NCBI RefSeq assembly: GCF_023555055.1
Contig: NZ_JAMJPL010000007.1
Coordinates: 150,232 to 214,231, forward strand
Direction of reading: 5' to 3'
Source: Marinobacter sp. ATCH36
GTDB taxonomy: Bacteria > Pseudomonadota > Gammaproteobacteria > Pseudomonadales > Oleiphilaceae
DNA length: 64,000 nucleotides
Position 1 is the stretch's first letter; every line of letters begins with the position of its first letter. Made by a program: the position numbers and the translations under genes. Of the stretch, positions 39,108 to 48,339 are shown piece by piece. Under the pieces are notes generated by a model. The model was not told where the DNA came from and did not search any database. It was given only the letters and a program-made list of their open reading frames with translations.

Positions 39108-39420
39108 CAGCACACTTCACACAAACTGTGGTGTAGGGCAATACCTGTAAGCGTCGTGGGTCTATGCTTTCCCCACAGCCTTCACATTCGTCCCCCAGCC
39201 CGTTGGCCAGCCGTTCCAGGGCACGCTCTATCTGCGCCAGCTCAATGCGGGTCTCAGTTTCCAGCGAGTCCACCACTTCGTCATTCTGGGTCTGAACTGC
39301 CTGTTCTTCAGAGTCCTTTTCCAGGGCTCCATCCTGCCGGTGCTGATGGGCCTCGTACTTTGCCAGCCGTGCCGTCAAATCAGCTCGCAGGGTTTCAAGT
39401 TCCGACTTGCGATTACTCAT
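39100..39420 (-). CDS. TraR/DksA-family zinc-finger protein
   Basis: A 106-residue protein of the TraR/DksA family. The N-terminal coiled-coil-like part (RAEL.ARLAKYE...) is short. The C-terminal four-cysteine zinc finger CEGCGESIDPRRL...CVKCADD is complete. Small members of this family act on RNA polymerase like DksA or have unknown targets. The gene precedes the SLC13 transporter and overlaps its start by 8 bases, so they are probably co-transcribed. Confidence 0.88.
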   Translation of the reverse strand: MSNRKSELETLRADLTARLAKYEAHQHRQDGALEKDSEEQAVQTQNDEVVDSLETETRIELAQIERALERLANGLGDECEGCGESIDPRRLQVLPYTTVCVKCADD

Positions 39421-39564
39421 AGGTTCCTCCTGTGCCGGGATTTTCCCGGATAATACCGCCTACAGTAAAGCATAAGCCTGACAGTCATTTGATGCTTGTC
39501 AAAATTGACTCAATGCGGATCTGTGTCACTATTCGAGGCTTCACGATCGGCGGAGATTACCACC

Positions 39565-40944
39565 ATGTTTTACACCACCGTGGCTGCCCTGGCAGCGGCC
39601 CTGACCCTGTTTACCTGGCTGGGAATGCGGGCTCGTCTCGCCGATGGCGGCCTGGACGATTATGTGACTGCGCGCAACAGTCAGGGCGCCCGGGCGTTGG
39701 GTCTATCGTTCCTGGCGTCCGGCATGGGTGGCTGGATACTGTTTGCGCCCCCCGAAGTGGGAGCATTGGTGGGGCCCGTGGCGCTGGCCGGGTATGCCCT
39801 GGGCGCGGCGCTCCCGTTTATCGTGTTTGCCTTCTGTGGCCCGGCCATCCGCCGTTACCTGCCCCAGGGCCGAAGTATCGGGGAATTTGCCCAGGCCTGT
39901 TATGGCAATGCGGTTCGCCGCTACGTATCGCTGATTTCCGTGCTTTACATGCTATGTTTCGTGACGGCGGAGCTCACAGCCATTGGCGCCATTACTTCCC
40001 TGCTTTCCGGGGTAAACGGCAATCTCGCCGTGCTCGGCGTGGCAATAGCCACCCTGATCTACACCGCCTGGGGTGGCCTGCGTGCCAGCATTGTCACCGA
40101 CCAGTGGCAAGCGTTTCTGCTCATCGGCTTGCTGGCAATCGTTGGATTTGTCGCCATGGAGCGACTACCGGAGCTGCAGACCTCCAATGCACCATCCGCG
40201 CCGGTTGGTAGCGCACTGGGCATTGCCCTGACCCTGGTCATCGCGGTGACTGCTGCCAACCTGTTTCATCAGGGTTACTGGCAAAGGTTGTGGTCCGCGC
40301 GGGACACCGCATCACTTCGCAGCGGTGCACTTTTGGGTGGTGTGATTACCATTGCGGTAGTTGCCATTGTCGGTTCATTGGGCATTGCCGCCGCCATGAG
40401 CGGTGCCGATCTCGGGTCCCCGCCAATTCCCTTCTTTGCGCTGCTATCCGGGGCACCGGCATGGCTGACGATTCCTGCTCTGGTGCTGGCGCTGACGCTT
40501 GTGGCCTCGTCGGTGGATACCCTGCAAAACGCCCTGGCTTCCCTGGCGGTTACCGAGAAACAGGGGCTTACCATTACATCGGCACGATGGATTACCGTCA
40601 TCCTGATGATTCCGGTGGTGATCGTGTCGCTTCAGGGCGTATCGGTGCTGAGACTGTTCCTGATTGCCGACCTGCTCTGTGCCACGGCGGTGATACCGGT
40701 ACTGATGGGACTCTGGAAACGAATGACAACGACGGCGGCGGTACTGGGTGGTCTGGCCGGTCTGGCGGGGGCGATCATTCCGGGCTGGGTTACCGGTGGC
40801 AGCTTGCTGGCAGGGCTGGAAGTCGCCAGCTTCCCCGGGGGTATTCCGACCCTGCTTCCGTTTGCGGGCGCTTTGGTAGGATCAAGCCTTGTCAGCATCA
40901 CGCTGGCGTTGGTCGCCGGGCGCAGGACCCCGGCAAACCAATAG
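39565..40944 (+). CDS. Sodium:solute symporter family protein
   Basis: A 459-residue membrane protein with about 12-13 helices of the SSS (LeuT-fold) family. Residues 20-90 (DDYVTARNSQGARALGLSFLASGMGGWILFAPPE) match the SSS substrate and sodium-binding region. The AWGGLRASIVTDQWQ segment is a further signature. The start at 39565 has a CGGAGAT site; in-frame codons further upstream have no site. The substrate is unknown. It is followed by the aldo/keto reductase after 98 bases. Confidence 0.88.
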   Translation: MFYTTVAALAAALTLFTWLGMRARLADGGLDDYVTARNSQGARALGLSFLASGMGGWILFAPPEVGALVGPVALAGYALGAALPFIVFAFCGPAIRRYLPQGRSIGEFAQACYGNAVRRYVSLISVLYMLCFVTAELTAIGAITSLLSGVNGNLAVLGVAIATLIYTAWGGLRASIVTDQWQAFLLIGLLAIVGFVAMERLPELQTSNAPSAPVGSALGIALTLVIAVTAANLFHQGYWQRLWSARDTASLRSGALLGGVITIAVVAIVGSLGIAAAMSGADLGSPPIPFFALLSGAPAWLTIPALVLALTLVASSVDTLQNALASLAVTEKQGLTITSARWITVILMIPVVIVSLQGVSVLRLFLIADLLCATAVIPVLMGLWKRMTTTAAVLGGLAGLAGAIIPGWVTGGSLLAGLEVASFPGGIPTLLPFAGALVGSSLVSITLALVAGRRTPANQ

Positions 40945-41042
40945 ACAGCAGTTCGATGGGATAGCGAAAGCACCAAGCCCTGTGTGTTTACAAGAACTCA
41001 TAATGACTACCGCGTCGTCATCGCCTTCGGCAAGGAGTAACC

Positions 41043-41930
41043 ATGGAGAACGTTCGAACAGCCGGATTCACACCGGAAACACCCCTGATTCTGGGAATGA
41101 TGCGGTTGCATGATCACCCCGAGCTCACCAGACCGGATAATCTGGCCAACTGGATTGCTGCCCGGCTGGACGAGGGGTTAAACCTGTTCGATCATGCCGA
41201 TATCTATGGTGGTGGCGAGTGCGAACGGCTATTTGGCAATGCGCTGAAAACCCATCCCTTACTGCGCGAAAAGGTACGCGTAATAACCAAGGCAGGTATC
41301 GTACCAGCCAACCAGGACCGATCACCATGGCAGGTGAAGCATTACCAGGCAGAAGCCGGTTACCTGGAGAGTGCCATCGACAGAGCCCTGGTCTCGCTGT
41401 CTATAGAGCAGATTGATACTTTCCTGATACACCGGCCAGACCCACTGATGCAGGCTGACGATGTTGCCCGGGCGCTGGAAAAGGCCGTGTCAGCCGGTAA
41501 GGTACGCCAGATAGGCGTGTCCAATTTCCTGCCGGAGCAGTGGCGATGGCTGGCCGGGAATACCGGGCTGCCACTGGTATGCAACCAGAGCCAGTTGTCC
41601 CTCGCTCATACCGCCCCACTTTTCGACGGCACACTGGAGGCTCACCTTACTGACGGGTTGCGTTGGCTGGCGTGGTCTCCCCTGGGTGGTGGGAACCTGG
41701 CCGCCCGGATCCCCACCGACATCCTCGACAGAGCACTGGCGGAAACCGGGCTGGATGAGACCGGACTCGCTGTCGCCTGGCTGCGTCAGCTTCCGGGAAC
41801 ACCGGTTCCGGTACTCGGGTCGATGAGTCCGGACAGGATCCGTTCCGCACTTCATGGTGCCCAAAGCCTGCTGCCCCGTCCGCTCTGGTATCGGCTGCTG
41901 GAATCCGTTCGCAATCAGGCTGTCGCCTGA
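41043..41930 (+). CDS. Aldo/keto reductase
   Basis: A 295-residue protein of the TIM-barrel aldo/keto reductase superfamily. It is of the YdhF type: GLNLFDHADIYGGGECERLFG with the catalytic Asp and Tyr, VITKAG with the lysine, and LIHRPDPLMQADDVA. The QIGVSNF and NQSQLSLAH segments and the C-terminal P-V-L-G-S-M-S-P loop bind NADPH. The substrate is unknown. A strong AAGGAG site precedes the ATG by 6 bases. Confidence 0.9.
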   Translation: MENVRTAGFTPETPLILGMMRLHDHPELTRPDNLANWIAARLDEGLNLFDHADIYGGGECERLFGNALKTHPLLREKVRVITKAGIVPANQDRSPWQVKHYQAEAGYLESAIDRALVSLSIEQIDTFLIHRPDPLMQADDVARALEKAVSAGKVRQIGVSNFLPEQWRWLAGNTGLPLVCNQSQLSLAHTAPLFDGTLEAHLTDGLRWLAWSPLGGGNLAARIPTDILDRALAETGLDETGLAVAWLRQLPGTPVPVLGSMSPDRIRSALHGAQSLLPRPLWYRLLESVRNQAVA

Positions 41931-42099
41931 TCAACAAAGGCTTCGTGACAGCCTTCAACAGCTGACAAATCGTTACACAACCTTCCACTTTAGTACGATT
42001 GTTGCCTCTTCAGTCTCCCGCGACACTGTGCACGCTTTATAAAAACAATATCAGGGGCCCGTGTTTTGCGGCCCGGCGTGACCACGGAGGCCTTCGCCA

Positions 42100-43350
42100 A
42101 TGCTCTGCAAAAAGCCTTTTGCTTTCCTGTTGCTGACCCTGCTTGTGACTACGACAGTAGCAGCAGAAACCCTGAAAATAGGGCTGAACTACCCACAGAC
42201 TGGACGCTACAAGGACCAGGGCCTGCAACAACGGCTCGGAGCATTCCTTGCGGTTGATGAAATCAATAAGGCCGGCGGCATCATGGGCCGCGACCTGGAG
42301 CTGGTGATACGAAACACCTCGGGAGAGCCGGACAAGGGCGCCAAGAACACCGCGGAGCTGATCGACCGTCAAGGGGTACAGATGTTGTTCGGTGGGGTCT
42401 CCAGCGCTGTTGCCATATCGTCCGGAAGAGCTGCAAGGGACAGGGACAGAATCTACTTCGGAACACTGACCTATTCCAATGCCACCACCGGTGCCGCTGG
42501 CCACAGCCACATGTTCCGGGAACCCTACAACGCCTGGATGACCGCTAAGGCCCTTAGTCAGTACCTCACCACCCAACATGCCGATGACGAATACTTTTAC
42601 ATCACCGCGGATTACACCTGGGGCTGGTCTGTGGAAGAGTCTGTGAGAAGGTTCACCAATACCGATGATACCGAGGCGCATGCAGGTGTAAAAACACCCT
42701 TCCCCCGCGCTCTGATTACCGATTTCCGCGAGGCTCTGGAGCAGGCTGAACAAAGTGATGCCAAGGTGCTGATGATGGTGCTATTCGGTGACGATATGGT
42801 GCGTGCACTGAACGTGGCCTACGAAATGGGCCTGACAGAAAAGATGCAGGTCGTGGTCCCCAACCTGACACTGGGCATGGCCCGTCAGGTTGGCCCTACC
42901 ATAATGGAGGGAGTAGTCGGCGGGGCTCCCTGGGTATGGAGCGTGCCCTACCAGTACGATTACCCGCGGGGCAAGGAGTTTGTCGAGGCCTTCTCCAGCC
43001 GCTATGAAATGCGACCATCGACTGCGGCAGCCTCCGCCTATAGCATAGTCTATCAATACAAAGACGCTGTAGAACGTGCCGGCACTACCAACACCAGTGA
43101 TGTCATCCGCGCACTGGAAGGACACAGGTACCGCTTCCTCAAGGACGAGCAGCACTGGCGGGCATTTGACCACCAGAATATACAGACCGTCTACGTGGTG
43201 CGGGTAAAGCCCCGGAACGAAATCATGGCTGATGAGTATTCCAGCGACTATTTCGACATCATCGACTCCATGCCGGGAGACGAGGCCGCCCAGACCCGGG
43301 AAGAATGGGAGGCCCGCCGCAAGGAAGCAGGCCAGCCACTCACTCTCTGA
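42100..43350 (+). CDS. ABC transporter substrate-binding protein (branched-chain amino acid/urea-type), orphan
   Basis: A 416-residue periplasmic binding protein with a signal peptide (about residues 1-24, VAAETLKIG). The family pattern KIGLNYPQTGRYKDQGLQQ, then LAVDEINKAGGIMGRDLELVI and the ligand-binding segment LFGGVSSAVAIS match Leu/Ile/Val- and urea/amide-binding proteins. A C-terminal extension is Glu/Arg-rich. No permease or ATPase gene lies nearby, so its transport partner must be elsewhere or it acts as a sensor. It is convergent with tpiA with no intervening base. Confidence 0.82.
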   Translation: MLCKKPFAFLLLTLLVTTTVAAETLKIGLNYPQTGRYKDQGLQQRLGAFLAVDEINKAGGIMGRDLELVIRNTSGEPDKGAKNTAELIDRQGVQMLFGGVSSAVAISSGRAARDRDRIYFGTLTYSNATTGAAGHSHMFREPYNAWMTAKALSQYLTTQHADDEYFYITADYTWGWSVEESVRRFTNTDDTEAHAGVKTPFPRALITDFREALEQAEQSDAKVLMMVLFGDDMVRALNVAYEMGLTEKMQVVVPNLTLGMARQVGPTIMEGVVGGAPWVWSVPYQYDYPRGKEFVEAFSSRYEMRPSTAAASAYSIVYQYKDAVERAGTTNTSDVIRALEGHRYRFLKDEQHWRAFDHQNIQTVYVVRVKPRNEIMADEYSSDYFDIIDSMPGDEAAQTREEWEARRKEAGQPLTL

Positions 43351-44148
43351 TCAGTCCAACATGCCGCACAGGCTACCGGCTTCTGCAACGGTGTCGGCCA
43401 GTGCGGCAGTGATCAGTGCAAATTCATCGGCCTGCAACGAGGCACCGCCAATCAGGCCGCCGTCTACCTCCGGCGACTGGAATAGTTCAGCCGCATTACC
43501 CGACTTCACACTGCCACCATAAACGACGCTGACGGATTGACCGGTCCCCGCTTGACGAGTATCCAGGAATTCGCGAATAGCTCGATGGATTTCATAGACC
43601 TGTTCCGGCGTTGCGGTTTTGCCGGTACCGATGGCCCACACCGGTTCATAAGCGATAATGCTGCTGCTCAGCCCCTCCAGTCCGGATGCGTCAATCACTG
43701 CCTGCAATTGGCGCTCAATCACCGTCATGGTCTGGCCCTGCTCCCGCTCTTCCAGGGTCTCACCGACGCACAGAACAGGGGTCATATCGGTCGCCAGCAC
43801 CTGCTTGTGCCTGGCAGCCACATTGGCATTGGACTCCTGGTAAAGGGACCGGCGTTCTGAATGCCCTACCAGTACATAACGGCAGCCCATTTCCTGCAGC
43901 ATGGTGGCACTGACTTCCCCGGTGTGAGCACCGGACACTGCAGAGCTGGCATTCTGGGACCCGAGCGATAGCCCGGTGTACCCGAGCAGGTCTCGAACCT
44001 GAAACAGGTAGGGGAACGGCGGGCAGATGACCATATCAATGGTTTTCCGGAAAGGCCTGAGCTTGGCTAGCATGCGCACCAACAACGCCTGGTTGGCATG
44101 CAGACTTCCGTTCATTTTCCAGTTCGCAATCAGAATGGGCTTTCTCAT
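43351..44148 (-). CDS. tpiA: Triosephosphate isomerase
   Basis: A 265-residue enzyme of normal length. The catalytic lysine is in NWKMNG near residue 10, the histidine in GHSERR near residue 99, and the glutamate in YEPVWAIGTG near residue 172. It interconverts DHAP and glyceraldehyde 3-phosphate. Here it sits beside a glycerol-uptake operon, and two GlpR-like operators lie in its long upstream region. That suggests regulation with glycerol metabolism rather than with the usual secG neighbour. A second tpiA near secG cannot be excluded from this window. Confidence 0.95.
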   Translation of the reverse strand: MRKPILIANWKMNGSLHANQALLVRMLAKLRPFRKTIDMVICPPFPYLFQVRDLLGYTGLSLGSQNASSAVSGAHTGEVSATMLQEMGCRYVLVGHSERRSLYQESNANVAARHKQVLATDMTPVLCVGETLEEREQGQTMTVIERQLQAVIDASGLEGLSSSIIAYEPVWAIGTGKTATPEQVYEIHRAIREFLDTRQAGTGQSVSVVYGGSVKSGNAAELFQSPEVDGGLIGGASLQADEFALITAALADTVAEAGSLCGMLD

Positions 44149-44208
44149 GGTCTGCCTCCTGTTGTTATGTAATCCGGGTTATATTTAGCAGCTGACCAAA
44201 TTGTAATA

Positions 44209-44220
44209 TTCGTTTGCGAA
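44209..44220. promoter_or_regulatory. Candidate GlpR operator upstream of tpiA
   Basis: TTCG-TTTG-CGAA exactly fits the TTCG-N4-CGAA core of the E. coli GlpR consensus. It lies 61 bases upstream of the tpiA start, with a GCGAAA half-site nearby. Confidence 0.6.
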
Positions 44221-44435
44221 CGCTCACAAGCGAAAATAAACAAATACCGATATGATTTTGTTATATCGAAAATAACGATGTGGCTTTTTGGTTTGGAAAC
44301 ACCTGTATAAAAAGGGCCGGCAGGGTTTACCCGCAAAGCGCGGAGAAACACCTGAAATGCTGTTTAGGGGGATGTACAAGCAACCGGCCAAGACCCACCG
44401 ACTTTTCGATGTCAGGGACAACGAACAATATAATA

Positions 44436-44447
44436 TTCGAAAACGAA
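44436..44447. promoter_or_regulatory. Candidate GlpR operator, distal to tpiA
   Basis: TTCG-AAAA-CGAA matches the same TTCG-N4-CGAA core. It lies 288 bases upstream of tpiA and about 80 bases past the glp operon terminator. Two sites in one region would allow looping, as is known for E. coli GlpR. Confidence 0.55.
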
Positions 44448-44527
44448 CACTGTCAATCCATGATAGAAATTTCGGCGGCAAATTAAGCAAGGCGTGAAGA
44501 TCGCGGTGTCTTTTGGCAGGACAGAGA

Positions 44528-44557
44528 TTGCCAGCCCGCGTATTCGCGGGCTGGCAA
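44528..44557 (-). terminator. Hairpin terminator of the glp transport operon
   Basis: A perfect 13-base-pair inverted repeat with a TATT loop lies just downstream of the glpV stop. No run of U follows it on the minus strand, so it may also stabilise the mRNA end. Confidence 0.6.
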
Positions 44558-44580
44558 GGTCAGATTCAGATTAGAGCAGC

Positions 44581-46308
44581 CTATTCGGCCATCCACTCCT
44601 CCATCATCTGATCGTACGGCTTGGTCTTACCCTGGGGCTTTTCATTCTCCAGGGCTGGCTTCGGTGCGCCAGGCTGATCCAGCCAGTACTGTTCATCACG
44701 CTCCTCGTTGAGGATCGGCGCGTACTGGTCAAAGACATCCGCCCGTGCCAGACGCGACATGGTGCGATCCATGGCCGCGGCCAGATCGTCCAGTGCTTTC
44801 TTCGGTGTAACCTCACCGTTCACAGCCGGTGCCAGGTTCTGCCACCACAGTGGGGCCAGACGAGGGTAATCCGGCACGTTAGTGCCTGTTGGAGTCCACA
44901 TGCTCTCGTTTTCACTGCGGTAGAACTCTACCAGACCGCCCAGTTTTGGCGCCAACTCGGTCATCTCATCCGAGAAGATATCTGAACGACGAATCGGCGT
45001 CAGGCCGGCGATGGTCTTTTCAAGAGACACGGTCTTGGAAACAGTGAACTGCGCGAACAGCCATGCAGCCGTGCGACGATCTTCGGGTGTGGAGTCAAAG
45101 AAAGTCCAGGAGCCCACGTCCTGATAACCAACTTTCATACCTTCCTCCCAGTAGGGGCCGGCCGGAGACGGCGCCATACGCCACTTCGGATTGCCCTCGT
45201 CATCAGTGACCGGCAAGCTTGGATCCGTCATATCCGCGGTGAAAGCGGTATACCAGAAGATCTGCTGGGCAATCTGGCCCTGTGCAGGTACCGGGCCGGC
45301 TTCACCAAAGGTCATGCCTCGCGCACTTTCCGGTGCATAGTCGCGCAGCCATTCAACCATTTTGGTCACGGCGTATACGGAAGCCGGAGAGTTGGTCGCA
45401 CCGCCGCGGCTAACGCTGGCACCAACCGGGTTACCGTCTTCGTTGACACGGATACCCCAGTCATCCACCGGGTTGCCGAAAGGCACGCCTTTGCTGCCCA
45501 TACCGGCCATGGAAAGCCAGGAGTCGTGGAAACGCCAGCCCAGCGAAGGATCACGACGACCGTAGTCCATATGCCCGTATACGCGCTCACCATCGATTTC
45601 CTTGACGTGAACGCTGAAGAACTCGGCGATGTCTTCATAGGCGGACCAGTTCAGAGGTACACCCAGGTCATACCCGTAGCGCTCTTTAAACTGCTCCTGA
45701 AGATCTTCGCGGTCAAACCAGTCAGCACGGAACCAGTAAAGGTTGGCGAACTGCTGGGTCGGCAATTGATAAATTTTACCGTCAGGGCCGGTGGTGTACT
45801 GCAGACCGATAAAATCATCCAGATCAAGATCAGGGTTAGTGAAATCCTTCCACTCGTTCTCCATCGCATCAGAGATGGCAACGGTTTTGCCATAGCGCAG
45901 ATGGGTCCCGATGGCGTCAGAGTCATTCACAAAAGCGTCGTAGATATTCCGATCGGACTGCATCTGGGTCTGCATGGTGTCAACCACATCACCTTCACCG
46001 ATGATGTTGTGCTCTACTTCAATACCAGTGATGTCCGTGAAGACCTCGGCCAACACTTCAGCTTCGTAGGTGTGGGTCGTCAGACCCTCCGCTACGGTTT
46101 TGATTTCCATGCCGCGGAAAGGCTCCGCTGCCTTGATAAACCACTCCAGCTCGGCAAGCTGCTCTTCCCTGGACAGGGTTGAGCGCTGGAAGTGCTCATC
46201 CAGAGCCTTTTCAGCCGCCGCCCTGTAGTCCTGCGCGTATACCTGTGATGAAGTCAGGAGAGCCCCTGAAATCATCAGCGAAAGGTATTTCAACTTGTTG
46301 TTTTTCAT
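44581..46308 (-). CDS. glpV: Glycerol ABC transporter substrate-binding protein GlpV
   Basis: A 575-residue periplasmic binding protein, larger than usual, with a signal peptide (about residues 1-25, ending SQVYA). Length and position at the end of a two-permease, two-ATPase, small-membrane-protein operon match GlpV of the Rhizobium glycerol transporter GlpSTPQUV. The WYTAFTADMTDPSLP stretch and the acidic-aromatic surroundings are consistent with a sugar/polyol binder. Identification rests mainly on operon order. It is 57 bases after glpU and ends before a hairpin. Confidence 0.85.
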   Translation of the reverse strand: MKNNKLKYLSLMISGALLTSSQVYAQDYRAAAEKALDEHFQRSTLSREEQLAELEWFIKAAEPFRGMEIKTVAEGLTTHTYEAEVLAEVFTDITGIEVEHNIIGEGDVVDTMQTQMQSDRNIYDAFVNDSDAIGTHLRYGKTVAISDAMENEWKDFTNPDLDLDDFIGLQYTTGPDGKIYQLPTQQFANLYWFRADWFDREDLQEQFKERYGYDLGVPLNWSAYEDIAEFFSVHVKEIDGERVYGHMDYGRRDPSLGWRFHDSWLSMAGMGSKGVPFGNPVDDWGIRVNEDGNPVGASVSRGGATNSPASVYAVTKMVEWLRDYAPESARGMTFGEAGPVPAQGQIAQQIFWYTAFTADMTDPSLPVTDDEGNPKWRMAPSPAGPYWEEGMKVGYQDVGSWTFFDSTPEDRRTAAWLFAQFTVSKTVSLEKTIAGLTPIRRSDIFSDEMTELAPKLGGLVEFYRSENESMWTPTGTNVPDYPRLAPLWWQNLAPAVNGEVTPKKALDDLAAAMDRTMSRLARADVFDQYAPILNEERDEQYWLDQPGAPKPALENEKPQGKTKPYDQMMEEWMAE

Positions 46309-46365
46309 ACATACCTCTTCTAGCTTTTTTGCGTCCCTGCAAGAAGGTAAGTCCTTTTTCGTGGA

Positions 46366-46638
46366 TTAACCCCAGCGCATCAGAATAATCATCCAGACAA
46401 CAGACACTGCGGTTGCTACCAAAACATGGAGTTCAGTCATCCCTATAAAAGCGAGATGAATAAACGCACTGGTCAGAAGACCAATGAACAGCCGGTCACC
46501 ACGGGTGGTGGCAATCGGCAGGAAGCCTTTCCGCTCTACTGAGGGCGAAAAGTACTGCCATACGGTCATGCCCGTCAGAATCAGGGCAATCGAGATAAAA
46601 AATCCTGCCGTCGGGCCGGTCCAATGCATCCAGCTCAT
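46366..46638 (-). CDS. glpU: Small membrane protein GlpU (DUF2160)
   Basis: A 90-residue protein with three predicted helices (FFISIALILTGMTVW, IGLLTSAFIHLAFIGM, VLVATAVSVVWMIIL). It belongs to the DUF2160 family, found only within glycerol-type ABC operons. Its function is unknown; in Rhizobium glpU is part of the glycerol operon. It begins 12 bases after glpQ. Confidence 0.88.
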   Translation of the reverse strand: MSWMHWTGPTAGFFISIALILTGMTVWQYFSPSVERKGFLPIATTRGDRLFIGLLTSAFIHLAFIGMTELHVLVATAVSVVWMIILMRWG

Positions 46639-46649
46639 AACAAGCCTCC

Positions 46650-47444
46650 TCAGGTACGGCCCAGGGCAAAGCCCTTGGCGATGTGATTGCGAACAAAGTA
46701 GACCACCGCAATACCCGGCACGATGGTAAGAACACCGGCAGCGGCCAGCGTACCCCAGTCAATCCCGGAGGCGCCCTGTGTTCGGGTCATGATGGCCTGG
46801 ATCGGCTGGGCTCCTGTTGATGTCAGTGTTCTCGCCAGCAACAGCTCTATCCAGGAGAACATAAACAGGAAGAACGCGGTGACACCAATACCGGAGCGGA
46901 TCAGCGGGATGTAAATCTTCACGAAGAACTTCGGAAAGCTGTAACCGTCGATGTAGGCGGTTTCATCAATTTCCTTCGGCACGCCACTCATGAAGCCTTC
47001 CAGGATCCACACCGCCAGGGCTACGTTGAACAGGGTGTGAGCCAATGCCACGGCAATGTGGGTATCGAACAGTCCCACCGATGAGTACAGCTGGAAGAAT
47101 GGCAGAGCAAAGACCGCCGGCGGTGCCATCTTGTTGGTCAACAGCCAGAAAAACAGGTGTTTGTCACCCACAAACTTGTAGCGGCTGAACGCATAGGCGG
47201 CCGGCAGGGCAACAGTCAGGCTGATGGCCATGTTCATGAACACATAGGTCATGGAGTTCACATAACCCATATACCAACTGTCATCTGTCAGGATATTGAG
47301 GTAGTTGTCGAAGGTCAGATTCTTTGGCCAGAAGCTGAGCTCGCCAAGAATCTCCGAGTTGGTCTGGAGTGACATATTGATCAGCCAGTAAATCGGCAGA
47401 ATCATGATCACCAGATAAACAATGAATGCGATTCGTGATTTCAC
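46650..47444 (-). CDS. glpQ: Glycerol ABC transporter permease GlpQ
   Basis: A 264-residue permease with about six helices. The cytoplasmic EAA loop ETAYIDGYSFPKFFVKIYIPLI near residue 180 contacts an ATPase subunit. It is the MalG-like member of the pair. The gene follows glpP by 16 bases. Confidence 0.9.
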   Translation of the reverse strand: MKSRIAFIVYLVIMILPIYWLINMSLQTNSEILGELSFWPKNLTFDNYLNILTDDSWYMGYVNSMTYVFMNMAISLTVALPAAYAFSRYKFVGDKHLFFWLLTNKMAPPAVFALPFFQLYSSVGLFDTHIAVALAHTLFNVALAVWILEGFMSGVPKEIDETAYIDGYSFPKFFVKIYIPLIRSGIGVTAFFLFMFSWIELLLARTLTSTGAQPIQAIMTRTQGASGIDWGTLAAAGVLTIVPGIAVVYFVRNHIAKGFALGRT

Positions 47445-47460
47445 GTCTGTCCCCTTGCTT

Positions 47461-48339
47461 TTATTGTTGGGCTGACTTGTCTTTCTGCAGCGTCATGATG
47501 GCGGTGTAGAACACCCAACTGACGGCCAGAATGATCAGGAAATAAATAATTGAGAACGCTGCCGCCGGCCCCAGGTCAAACTGCCCGACAGCCATGGTGG
47601 TCAGCGCCTGGCTCAGGAACGTGGTGGAACTGCCGGGCCCGCCACCGGTGAGCACGAACGGCTCGGCGTAAATCATAAAGGAGTCCATGAACCGCAGTAG
47701 TACACCGATCACCAGAACATTGGTCAGCTTGGGCAACTGGATGTAGCGGAACACTGCCCAGCGTGAAGCACGGTCGATGCGGGCGGCCTGGTAATAGGCA
47801 TCGGGGATGGCACGCAGGCCACTGTAACTGAGCAGCGCAATCAGCGGGGTCCAGTGCCACACATCCATCAGAATGATGGTAAACCAGGCATCGGCCGCGT
47901 TAGCGTTAATGTTGTAGTCCATTCCCAGACTGCTCAGGGACCAGCCCAGCAGGCCGATATCGGAGCGGGCAAGAATCTGCCAGATGGTTCCAACCACGTT
48001 CAGCGGGATGAGCAGTGGCATGGCCACCAGAACCAAAGCAGCCGAGGCGGCCCAGCCCTTCTTCGGCATCAGCAGGGCAATGCCAATGCCCAGGGGCACC
48101 TCAATGGCAAGGATGGCGAAGGAAAAAGCGAATTGCCGCAGCAGAGCTGCCTGTAGATCCGGGTTCCGGAGCATTTCCCGGTACCACTCAGTACCTGTCC
48201 AGAAAGCGGAATTAGCGCCGAAAATGTCCTGTACTGAATAGTTAACCACGGTCATCAGCGGGATTACGGCCGAGAAGGCCACAACCACGAAGACCGGAAT
48301 GACGAAAAACCATGCCTTGTTATTTTCTATCTTATTCAT
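47461..48339 (-). CDS. glpP: Glycerol ABC transporter permease GlpP
   Basis: A 292-residue permease with about six helices and an EAA loop AARIDRASRWAVFRYIQLPKL near residue 200. It is the MalF-like member of the pair. Its 5' end overlaps the end of glpT by 8 bases, so translation is coupled. Confidence 0.9.
   Translation of the reverse strand: MNKIENNKAWFFVIPVFVVVAFSAVIPLMTVVNYSVQDIFGANSAFWTGTEWYREMLRNPDLQAALLRQFAFSFAILAIEVPLGIGIALLMPKKGWAASAALVLVAMPLLIPLNVVGTIWQILARSDIGLLGWSLSSLGMDYNINANAADAWFTIILMDVWHWTPLIALLSYSGLRAIPDAYYQAARIDRASRWAVFRYIQLPKLTNVLVIGVLLRFMDSFMIYAEPFVLTGGGPGSSTTFLSQALTTMAVGQFDLGPAAAFSIIYFLIILAVSWVFYTAIMTLQKDKSAQQ

Larger units (their letters stand above)
44149..44580. other. 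Intergenic region between tpiA and glpV
   Basis: This 432-base stretch holds no convincing gene. It contains two GlpR-like operators (44209-44220 and 44436-44447), AT-rich promoter-like sequence toward tpiA, and the terminator-like hairpin of the glp operon (44528-44557). Short open frames in it have no ribosome binding sites worth trusting. Confidence 0.6.
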
